NCBI RefSeq assembly: GCF_032362555.1
Contig: NC_083519.1
Location: 2,001,501-2,065,500, forward strand
Origin: Amyelois transitella
Lineage: Eukaryota > Arthropoda > Insecta > Lepidoptera > Pyralidae
Reading direction: 5' to 3'
Length of the DNA stretch: 64,000 nucleotides
Below are positions 35,501 to 47,500 of the stretch, piece after piece. Position numbers and translations under genes: made by a program. The notes beneath the pieces are model-generated. The model was not told the origin of the DNA. It searched no databases and saw only the letters and a list, made by a program, of their open reading frames with translations. Within the stretch, counting starts at the first letter, position 1, and each line of letters begins with the position of its first letter.

Positions 35501-38500
35501 TCCCGTTATTCCCGCCACCCCTGTCTCACGAACAACGCGTTCGGGGAGGAAAGTACACTTCCCAGATTATTATCGCCCGTAGACACGGTCTCTGGAGGGG
35601 AGTGATGTAGGGAACCTATTTCTATTTATCATTATTTATATAATAATTACCTATATATTAATATAATTTATAGTATTTAATAATATTTTCTAATTACATA
35701 TTATTTACAACTTATATATTAATTTATATTTACACATTTACAAAATATAATCGACACGCAAAGCCGGGCGGCAAACTAATGCAAGGATAACGCATCATAG
35801 CTGTATAGCTACGAGTACCTACGATGCGCCGGACACGGCCGGCCGGCCGAGACTCCACTAGTTATGATTCACCTATGCACCGCAGACCTCACGTCGCTTG
35901 CCATTGTATCGCGTCTTACGTGAATCGCTTACTCGCTTGTTTTGTGTTTTGGAACTTTCTATCCCTGCTTCTCGTGTTTCGCTTGGACTATCTTTCTTTT
36001 CTCTGTGCTCCTTCTTTATTTCTATAAACTGTACGTGTGTCCATTAAAGTGTATTTGCGTGGATATAGACGTTTTTATTCCGGCATACCCTCAGACCTCT
36101 ACAGTCTATATCCCTTGCGGGAAAGACATAGCCAACAGTATTGCAAAGACTGACAGGCCACGTTCAGCTTTTTGGCTCGATGATAGAATTGAGATTCAAA
36201 TCTGAACTGAAAATGTAAAACCCTATAATTAAAGCAAATAGCTGAAAATCATAAATGTTTATTCATATAAAATAGAGTTAACCAATTTCTTATATAGTAT
36301 AATAGAGTTACTTATTACGCCCACGATTGAATAATGAGATTATAACGAGAAAGGTACTTACAACTAACAATGATTAAATCGATTCTCAAGCCCAAACTAT
36401 TGACTTGTTACTGACAAAAGACCTAACATTAAATCCGATTGAAATATCAAATGTTGGTGAAGGATTAATAACTTCCATTCGGTGTTAGATTATCCTTACC
36501 TATTAGTATCAAATTCTAAGACTTTGAAAAGCTTTAATCTTATCGGAAGTGTATATACAGCGGTGAGCTCTTTAAGATTAAAGACAGCAGTTATCTCCTC
36601 TTCCACTTGAGCTACTCGGCGCTTGCATCTCGCCTAGATAATAACACCTATTCAAATACAAACCTTACTTCCCACGACATAAGATTTAAATTCCACAAAA
36701 CTCCAGCACTCGGTGTTAATGCATATAAATTTGGTGAACTGCTACCTGTAATGGGTTGCGCTGGGAACACGCGACATTTAAAAATAATCGTGTTATGCTC
36801 GCGTCTATAGTAAATACTGAATGAGCTTTCGCGTATTGTAGTTGCTTCTGGGAATACTTACTTACATTTGATTTCAGTATTCGTGGTGGAGTTATGAATC
36901 GCTAACGAATTGAGACATCTTCTTTTTACGTTTTTAGTATCTTTCATTTAACTGTAATTTAAATAATACATTATAAAGTAAGGTGACTTGTGGCTCAACA
37001 AATCAACTTGTAACGAAAATATTTTTTTTGTGTGTATGTTTGTAACATGATAACTTTCGAACCGCTAGTTTGATTTTGATGTGATTAAATATACCTTAAA
37101 GTGGATTTGTTAATGTAATTTTTTTTTAGTTCAGTAGGGCAACAACATCAGTTGAGTAATTTTTTTTGCAAGGTACTAAGATTTGTTCGCAAGGTACTAA
37201 GTTCATTTCGATGGTAGAGTAGCCTAATTTGTTATTACGTTATTCTAATTCTCTAATTTTGCATATAGAGAATTAGAAGTTGAGTATAGAGGTAAAAATT
37301 TAGAAAGTTTAAGTATTAAATAGGCTTTTATACATATTCCCGAGAAATTATTAAATAGGGAGGATGATGCCGTGTGGTTCCCGGTACCGATATAAAAAAG
37401 AAAAGGGCCACTTTTTCCCATGGATGTCGAAAAAGGCGACTAAGCTAGGGATTCTTCTTTTAGGCGACGGGCTAGCAGCCTGTCACTATTTGTATCTCAA
37501 ATCTATTAATAAGCCTAACAGCTGAACGTGGCATGTCATTCTTTCCAGACTGCTGGCTTTATGTAGCCCGCAAGGGATTCGTGATTATGTGTGTGTGTGT
37601 GTGTGTGAGCAAGGATGATTGTACGTAAATAAATAAATTGTAAACAACACAGATATGTGTTCTCTCTTCTATATGCGAAATACTCACAGTTATATGAAAC
37701 AAACCAACATGCGGAATATAAAATATAAAAATTCTAGACTTTCTGATTTATTGCGAATAGCAGTTGCAGGAATCGAGACGTACAGTCAACCGCTAAAGTT
37801 CCGACTTTCTTCCATAAAGCGTTCTAAAGTTATTGTGGTAAGGTCGAAAATGGAGTTGTGACTTTCCTCCAACCAAATTCAATCGCAGGCTATATTAGAC
37901 GCCGCCATTACTTCTCTGGCAATAGTTCAAGACCATAAATCGATGGTTCCTTCCGACACACGCTACATACTTTCTTTAGTAGACAATGAGTTTTTGTCGT
38001 GGGTGCGAAGGAAATAAAATAATGTATTGAAGTTAGTTATTTGTTGTAATGAACGAATATACTTTAATTTTCCGTCATTGTGTTCATTTTCAGCAACCAA
38101 GTCAAATTTTAATTTTAAATAATAAAACATATAAAAAGTTTTGATTAATGTTAAAATCAAACTACAAATCTGTACGAGGTTCCTGTGCCAAGCTCAAGCT
38201 AATTTTTTTTATCAGTCAGCTAATTATCGATCCTATAATGAGCCTTCTCAAAAAGGACTTCTTCTATACAAGGATTGAAAACTACTTTAGAAATACTTTT
38301 ATTATATGCAGAGCAAGCAAAGCGTAGAAGTTTGATTTTGTACCATAGAGAACGGTGCGCAGGCAACATTAAACTTTACTCTTAGCCAAGCTGGAAAAAT
38401 TAGCAACATACATTTAGTCACGTCTATATTCCTTGTATGATAGACAGACAGTCTCAAAAAGACTGAAAGTCCACGTTCAGGTGTATGGCTTCATGATGGA

Positions 38501-41500
38501 AATTAGTGTCATATTATATATCATTCAAATAGATCCGGGTCGATAGCCCAGCGCCTACAAGAGGTATCCCTCGTAGCAAGAAAAGAAAAAAAAAATAGAA
38601 AGCGAGATAATTGCGTTTCTAAAAATAGGATCAAACTTAGGACACACAACCAATAATACAACAATACACTTTGAAGCACTTAAAGTATAAATTTCATGAA
38701 CACCATAGCATTTTTAACCTCATTCATCCCAATGCCTTAAACTTTATTCTCAAATCAATTTAGAAAACTTTCACGCCCGTTCCTTCCCATAAAAGTTAAC
38801 TTCACTAACACCTATAAACTCCCATCTTACAGGACGGTATCTTCTTATTTCCTAAGATTTCGGACTAATACCATTATTCTACATTATCGCGAGTCGACAA
38901 GTTTATCCGGAGTTGAACCGCGGACGCAAACTGCCTAACTTCCACTGACTTGTCCTAAAATATATAGTTTTTCTTCTCTTTTTTGTGTCTAGAAGTTCCA
39001 CCTAATATTAGTTTGAAAACGAAGCGGGTGGCTATTTAGTGGTTATCATTAAGAGAGTCAGATCACAAGGTTTGTTGAAATATTAAGTACCTTTTTTATC
39101 GTTATTAAATGTAAATTAAACAATGGTTTTTGTGGATAAAGACGGACTTTTTAAAACTCTTTTTCAATGTGAATCAACATGTTTTATTTGCACATTGCCT
39201 CACATATATAAAAAAAAATACAAGCCTTAGGTTAAGGTTTGGTCTCTTCAGGAATTCACTTTTGAATAGATTAGGTTTCCTGGCAAAGGTTGCGGAGATC
39301 AGATGAAGCCGCTTCGAAGCCACACTTCTCTCCAGAGGTTGGAATGTTACCGGGGCTATACATACATATATATGGTCACGTGTATATCCCTTGCGGGGTA
39401 GACAGAGACAACAGTCTTGAAATGACTGAATGGCCACGTTCAGCTATTTGGCTTAATGATAGAATTGAGATTCAAATAGTGACAGGTTGCTAGCCCATCG
39501 CCTGAAAAAGAATCCTAAGTTTGTAAGCCTATCCCTTAGTCGCCTTTTACGACATCTATGGCAAAGAGATGGAGTGGTCCTATTCTTTTTGTATCGATGC
39601 CGGGAACCACACGGCACTATATATATATACGAGTATATATATATATATATATGTATGTATGTTGACTAAAGTAATTACGTGCCGGGAACCACACGGCACA
39701 GTTGAATTGACTTACTTATTATAAAGCACAATGTCGGGCAGCCATATGTGTTCAGAAGGCACGTGCAGGGTGTCCACACCTCCGTAGTCGTCAGGATTCC
39801 ATTTCAGTTTGTAGTCGTTCCATTCCTGTGGACAATATCAATTTATATATAATATCTCTATATTATATGTATAAATATATAAATAAAAATATATACGGGA
39901 CAAATTACACTGATTGAGTTAGCCTCGAAGTAAGTTCGAAACTTGTGTTACGAGATACTAACTCAACGATACTATATTTTATAATAAATACTTATATAGA
40001 TAAACATCCAAGACCCAGGCCAATCAGAAAAAGTTCTTTTCTCATCATGCCCTGGCCGGGATTCGAACCCGGGACCTCCGGTCTCACAGACAAGCGTACT
40101 GCCGCTGCGCCACAGAGGCCGTATGTTATGTTGCACGGATAAAAAGCGTGATGAACAAGAAGGCGTAGGTTGGTTCATTCATTCATTTATATAGTCACGT
40201 CTATATCCCTTCCGGGGGAGACAGAGCCTTGAAGAGACTGATAGGCCACGTTCAGCTGTTTGGCTTTATGGTACAATTGATATTCAAATAGTGATATGTA
40301 GCTAGTCTATCAACCAGAATAAGAATCCCAAGTTTATAAGCCTATCCCTTAGTCGCTTCTAAGTTATCCATAGGTAATGAGTTGGAATTCTTTTTTATAT
40401 TGGTGCCGGGAACCACACGGCATAGGTTGGTTTTGTAATTTTATTCTTTGATTGTAGCAATGGGTATAATTTTTTTTATCCCTATTTAGTGAGATTAAAC
40501 TTGGTAATCCTAGGTCTTTTGATCCATGGGCATGTACCATAAAAAAGTACAAGTATAATGTCAAAGATAAGATCGTGTGGTAATGAAAACATACATACAT
40601 ACATTAAATCACGCCTCTATCCCGGAGGGGTAGGCAGAGACTACCTCTTTCCACTTGCCACGATCTCTGCATATTTCCTTTGCTTCATCCACATTCATAA
40701 CTCTCTAATCTAATAATGAAAACATCACAAATTTTAACTACATTTTCTACAGGCTTCCTATCTATTTAATCCTATCTATTTACAATAAAAAGCAAAACTG
40801 GCTGCTAATGAAGTGTATTTTGTTTATATTATGACATTTCACTTTCATTTCATGTCACTTAAACAAAAAAAAATAAGTTCCTTTGATTTGGAGTTCATAG
40901 TTTACAGTTACTTCATAAAACCGTTTCATATCCGACCACAGAGCTCATAAGACCTCGTTCCGGCTCTGTGCATCCGACCCTCGTGTCTTGGGCACTGAAG
41001 AGTCTGTTGACTCGGACCGGGGAAATTGCGAGCCTTATTGGGTTCCGGCCAACGATTGGAAATCTAAAACTGAGTCTATGTTTGGAGGTCAGTACTGTGG
41101 GTTTATTGTCATTTAAAAATCAGTTCTAAAGATTTCATTTTCAAGGTTCAATTTAAAGTAAAAGTTCAATTTAAGGTTCAAGTTAAATTTTGCTATGCTG
41201 CGACAATATTTTTGCCGATTCACTTGATAGATAGGTAGATATATATTTTTTTTACATTTTTAGCTCCAATCACACACACATTAATAACCAAAAAAAATAC
41301 ATGTTGGCAAATATGCTGCAGCAATACACTAACCTTTAAAAACTGATTTAGCAACGTTTTTTTTATTGAAAATGATACATATTTCTTAACAGCTCAACAT
41401 ACGTATCGTTATATATATTTATAACAAACGGCCGATGATTTTTCAAAAAAACTTAAATCAATAATGAAAAATCACGATGATAGATAATTTGACACGTAAA

Positions 41501-44500
41501 ATAAAAGAAGAATAACCATAACCATTCCTACTTTTTCTTCTGCTTATGTGTTCTTTACTAAAGTGTGACGTAGCCTTGTCGGCTTGTTCTTCAGTAAATA
41601 TATATATAGTAACTGATTCTTCACTTAGTATATATACAGATACACTCACACTTCCTATGTTTGTTTAAGATCACATTCCATTTACGCAATTCAATTAAAG
41701 TCAGCAATAAAGGCATCAGCAAGAAGCTTCAAGTTATCCCGGGAACAGAAAATTTAAATTGAGTTTTAGCAGCAGTAATTTTGGACCTCCCCTCAAATAA
41801 TAATTGAGTTGTGGTACCCTGTGTAGCGATATATACGCCTGAATACATACATACATATTAGTAGACTTATCTACCTATGCATAGTGCTTATTTTAGCTTA
41901 CACAAAAGTCTGTCGCAAAGAAGGAAAGACAAGAACGGCCTGAGAAATTAGGTTTGGTTTTATGAATCATTACGTAGTAATTAATTTTACTTAAAGTATT
42001 AATGCGATGTGAAATGTAATTAGTTCCTTACTTGTCTTGACATATCAAGGAAGATAAAAGGTCATACCTGTTAATATTAGCACCGGCAAATATTAATCCA
42101 ATTTCTATGGAAGAATGTGAATGCGGAACGTTGAAAGAAGTTTGAATATCTCAAAAACAACTTAACCGATTTTGATGACGACGACCTACGAAAACTTGAC
42201 AATTTTAATATTATACCTTTTCATCAAAATCAGACTAACGGTTCGAAAGTTATTACGTTACATACATACATACAATACAATATTTTTCCGCCAAGTTGAC
42301 AAAATTTAGACTTACCTACCTATGCATAGTGCTTATTTTAGCTTACACAAAAGTCTGTCGAGAAGGAAAGACAAGAACGGCCTCAGAAATTAGGTTTGGT
42401 TTTATGAATCATTACGTTAGTAATTAACGTAGAATGATGTACTTTTATAGTGGATATACGTAGGAATTAACACTGTGTCAGTTTATTTGTAATAACATAC
42501 TGTTTATTACATTGATAATGGCCGGCGGTCGAGTGGTTAATGTCATGACTAAAAAAACGCCTGTTCTAAGTTGTCCAAATTCTACCGCAGTTATGACGCT
42601 TTCCTAGGGTAAGTATTGATAAAGAGACACGTAACTCCTCTGTCCAAAACTTTGTTGAATCACGAGCAAAAATACTGCTGGCTCTGTCTACACCATAATG
42701 GATGAAGACGTGATCTATGTGTATGAATAATAAACAAGTAAGTATGATCCAAAAAATCATTAATATAATTTAAGGTTACAACGGTTCTAAATAGCCCTAG
42801 GATCTATACTATGAGTACGAATATTGTGAAAAGATTTGTATTTTTGTTTGTAACGCATAAACCCAAAAAACTACTGGACCATAAGTAGTTACATAGGCTT
42901 TAAGATGTACACTTACTGGAAATTCCCATGGGAGCGAACTCCCGCGCAAAAGCTACTTAGTTAAAAAGTAAAAAAGAAAGACGGCTGTCACGAAACGAAG
43001 ACGAGGGAGCGAGCGCGGTCAATTGAAGCGCTTGACGATTCTACCCACCCTTCGCTCTGTAGCACTGAATTTTAATATCAAACTGAGCGGTGTTTTTGTT
43101 GGAAAATTACAAATCATTTTGTTCACAACGTTCCTGTTTGTAAAACTTCCCGAAACCGCCGAGTTTGCATGAAGAGAGTTATGAATGTGGATGAAGCGAA
43201 GGAAGAATGCAGAGATCGTGGCAAGTGGAAAGAGGTAGTCTCTGCCTACCCTACTTTTATGTATGTATGTATGTATGTTCCTGTTTGCAGTGTGGTTCCC
43301 GGCACGTTGCAACAGTAACCCATCTCTTCCCACGGATTAAAAGGAGACGAAGAGAATCGGCACATTAAACTACTATGCTGGTCAGTTAGTGAAAAATATC
43401 TAGCTAACTGTCAAAAGCAATCAAAAGAGAGTTTATTTAACTTGGCAATTACACCACATACCAGTGGGCTAGCAGTCTGTATTATTTGAATTTCAATTCC
43501 ATACATACAAACGATTCCAAATATAATCACGTATTTATCCCTTGCGGGGTAGATAGAGCCAACAGTCTTGAAAAGACTGATAGGCCACGTTCAGTTATTT
43601 GGCAGGTTGCTAGCCCATCGCCGAAAAGAAAAATTACAAGTTTATATGCCTATCCCTTAGTCGCCTTTTACGAAATCCACGGGAAAGAGATGAAGTGGTC
43701 GTATTCTTTTTTCTATTGGTGCCGGGAACCACACGGCACTCTCAATTTCATCACTCCGTTAGCTGAACGTGGCCTTTCTTCCTTTTCGGGTCTATTTTCT
43801 CCAAATGAAGGGATAAAGTCGTGGTATTTGTTTGTATGTATGTATGTATGTAAGTAGACTGCTCAGTTTTTCGTTGGAAAATTACAAAGCGTTTTATCCA
43901 AAGTGTTCTCGATTATGCGGCAATCGTGAAAAGTGTGTGATTCGAATTTCGAACGGTTCGATGCGCGCGCCATTGCCCTTTTTTTACTTTTTTTTCATTC
44001 GATTTTCGAATGCGAATAATTAATTGTTTGTTTTGTGCCCGTGTGAAGTTTTAAGCATGCAATGTCACATACAATGGCTTTTTAGGATATATATATTATG
44101 ATTCAGGTCTGATTTTGATGAGAATGATAAAAATAATTCGATCATCATCATCATATAATTACATCTTTATCATTTACGGGGTAGCCAAAGCCTCGACAGT
44201 TTAACTGTAGGGCTGTGTTGTTTGTTTGTTTGAACGCACTAATCTCAAAAACTACTGGTTCGTTCTAGACCATTTATCGAGGAAGGCTTTAGGCTATATA
44301 AAACATCACGCTGCAACTACAAGAAGCAAAGAAATAATGGAATATGTGAAAAAAAAAACGGGGAAATTATTCATCATTGAGGGCTTCAATGATGAATAGT
44401 TTTCAATCAGTGTAATTTGTCCCGTGTATATTTATTTATTAATTTTAATGATGTCCAAAATAAGTACTCCACGCGGACGAAGTCGCGGGCACAGCTAGTG

Positions 44501-47500
44501 TCTCATAAAAACGGCAACAAATGCATTAACTCGGTTTAAATTCTTTCTAAACTTTTGTTCGCAACAGTCTCGTGTACCGTTTGTTTGTTTTTCTCTTTGT
44601 TACTGATATTTGTGCGTTGTTAAGTCTCGAAGTTATTTCGTTACTCATTTTTGTAAACAGCATAACAACATAACTGTGTTATTAATTTTTCAATTTTGAT
44701 CACACATTTGTTGTATGTTTTTCATTATTAAGGACGACTCGAAGATAGGCAGAATTATATGAATATATATTATTTCAATCGCAATTCTGTCATTAAGCCG
44801 CTTCTTAAACAGCTGAACATGTCCTATCAGTCTTTTCAAGACTGTTTGCTCTGTCTACTCCGCAAGGGATATAGACGTGATTATATGTATGTATATTTAT
44901 TTATTTAAATCTTTATTGAGCCATTAAGGTAAAATAGGTGTACTGAAATGCTAATAGCACTCTCTACCAGTCAACCTTAAGAAAATGGCAAACATATAAA
45001 TTATTCGATGTCAATATAAGAAAAAAATAAAATATAGGTATAGAATTATACAAATGTTTTATTTTTAGATAAACATACATAAATATTATTCACTTATGTA
45101 AGTGATTGATATGTTGTTACTATAGAAATATCATTGTTTCGTAACTCTTATCCAGTCAAGAAATATAAATAAATACATACAGAACATATTACACAGATCG
45201 AGTTAGCCATGAAGTAAGTTCGAGACTTGTGTTACGAGATACTAACTCAACGATACTACATTTTATAATAAATACTTATATTGATAAACATCCAAGACCC
45301 AGGCCAATCAGAAATAAATAACATGAAACCAAGACAAAAGTTACGATAAAGACAAGCGTACACGTCCTGACATTAACTGACCCAAAACTGATATTTTATT
45401 ACAACATCAGTGACTCAAACTTTACTCCGGCTGTATCATAACACCCAAGCTTTTTGCCTGTCCCGGCCAGAGGTCATAAATCATCGCAAGTCACGAGTTA
45501 ACACGTTTTTCAACATCCCTTTATATGAGCATGTTTTATATTTCAGCCTCGAACATTGAAAGTCGATTAAGGTGGATTAAAAGTTTCACGCGGTTCTTTC
45601 GAACGTGTCAGAAAATTTGGTGTCGATTGTTTTTCGGCTTGTTGTAGTATTGAAGCGATGTGTTAATTAGTGCCGTGTGGTTCCCGACACCAATACAAAA
45701 AAGAATAGGACCACTCCATCTCTTTCCCATGGATGTCGTAAAAGGCGACTAAGGGATAGGCTTACAACCTTGGGATTCTTTTTTAGACGATGGGCTAGCA
45801 ACCTGTCACCATATGAATCTCAGTTCTATCATTAAGCCAAATAGCTGAACGTGGCCATTCAGTTTTTTCAAGACTGTTGGCTCTATCTACCCCGCAAGGG
45901 ATATAGACGTGACCATATGTATGTTAATTAGTGATAGGTTTACGTTGGCATTTATGATAATTTGTTAGTGAATTAATTCATTGTAAAATTGGAGGCAAAC
46001 AAATATACAAAGTATCTGTTGAAAACGAAAATTAAAAACAAACACAACCGTGTGGTTTTCTGCGCTTAGAATTAAACCATTCTATATCTTTTCCATGGAT
46101 GTCGTATAAGCGACTAAGGTATGGGCCCATGAACTTGAGACGTTTAATGATAGAATTGAAATTCAACTAGTGCTAGACCATCCCCTAGAAGAAGTATCCC
46201 ACATTTATATATATCCCTGAGTCGCCTTTTACGACATCCATGGGAAATAGATAGATCCTAGTTAGATATTACACGGCATAATTGTAGGTTCAATAAGTAA
46301 AAATACTCATTTACTTAAGCAAATTTCCAATTGTCAACTTTGATATTTCGTGTTAGAAATTGGTTTTACTCAAGTTAACAACAATATATCCGCAAACAAG
46401 TCATCTGACAACTGACCAACAAAATGATTGCCGACAAACCATACAACACTCAATAACAACATATTCATTTCACGAACTATCTTTAGTCATCTCTTTTTAT
46501 CGCTCCCAAAATTGCTATATGTGTCCTTCTCGCACTATCGAACCAAGTTTCCCTTTCAAGGAACTTCTGATAATAAAAATGTTATGATCGCGAAGAAGAC
46601 AAGAGATTTATTTATTCGCGGATTATTCTTCGAGTCAAGTATATGTAATAAAATAGTGTTTATTCATCTTTCACTATGACAAAGTTGAGTTTTATCTGGT
46701 TTTTGTCGACCTTCGTTGTTAGGGGAGGGAATATATCTTTTTATGTATGTTTTATTTTGTAAGTAATTGTTTTACATACATTTTTTACATGACACCTGAT
46801 TTCTTAGATATTTAATTTTGATTACGACAGCTTCCACGCTGGCCTGGTAATAGAGCAAAAAAAATATAATATGTACCAGCTATTGTAAAAGGGGAAAGCA
46901 AATAAAATTGGAATTCTCCTTTTAGGCCATCTATTAATCTCAATTTTATCATGGCCTATCAGTCTTTGCGAGACTGTTGGCTCTATCTACCTCGAAGTTA
47001 AGGAATAAATGTGTGTGTGTGTGTATTGTGAGTTTCCGTAAGTTTCCTATGTTCCTGTTAACTGGCTATTTTGAGTTCGCACGCTCTTAGTATTCCGCCC
47101 ACGCTTAATATTAATTTTATTATTTTCCTCTTTGGCCCTCTCCTACTCGTAAATTAATGACAGCAAGAACTTTCCATTTAGTTTGCTTTGCGTGTTTTGA
47201 TTTAATTTGGTGTAAAAAAAATGTTGGACGGCTGTATTTCGAGAGAATTGTCGAATCGTTTGGTAATGATACAAAAGGTTCATTTTAGAGAAATCATATA
47301 ACACCTACCGCTTTTAGTCAAGAGGTTAAAAAATGTAACAAGTAATCATATTTGAAACATATTATACATATCTAACGGGGTTTGTGAAAAACCGTGGTGC
47401 AAATAATAATATATGAAGTATTAACGTATCTTTTACGTACTTTTATCATATCTGTCTCAGTAATATATATAAATCTTTTTCAAAGGATAACAAGACAGGA

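Larger units (their letters stand above)
30297..36103 (+). mobile_element. Ty3/gypsy LTR retrotransposon, complete, inside receptor intron 4
   Basis: A 5807-bp element with 498-bp LTRs beginning TGTAGGG and ending CTACA, flanked on both sides by the 5-bp target duplication GTCTA (30292-30296 and 36104-36108). Order: LTR, primer-binding region, leader holding a second LTR-like unit, gag, pol (protease, RT, RNase H, integrase), polypurine tract, LTR. The protein order PR-RT-RH-IN marks Ty3/gypsy (Metaviridae); no env frame is present. The LTRs read as identical and both frames are open, so insertion looks recent. It splits an S1 repeat, so it is younger than that copy. It lies antisense to the receptor gene. 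Confidence 0.95.
27727..39715. other. Receptor intron 4 (12 kb), host of the LTR element
   Basis: About half of this intron is the Ty3/gypsy element at 30297-36103. The rest is AT-rich with a few S1 copies. 27750-29120 and 36210-37360 hold no recognisable gene. Confidence 0.7.

Noticed and set aside
32460..36103. Endogenous retrovirus with env
   Set aside because: Pol is followed after 10 bases by the polypurine tract and the LTR; no env frame exists.
39358..39701. DNA transposon with CCGTGTGG...CCACACGG ends
   Set aside because: The apparent inverted ends come from two S1 copies or from the self-complementary S1 head; single copies have only one such end and a (TATG)n tail.
40050..40121. 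tRNA gene on the - strand
   Set aside because: A and B boxes are good but the acceptor stem is mispaired and the sequence continues into a body shared with other SINE copies.
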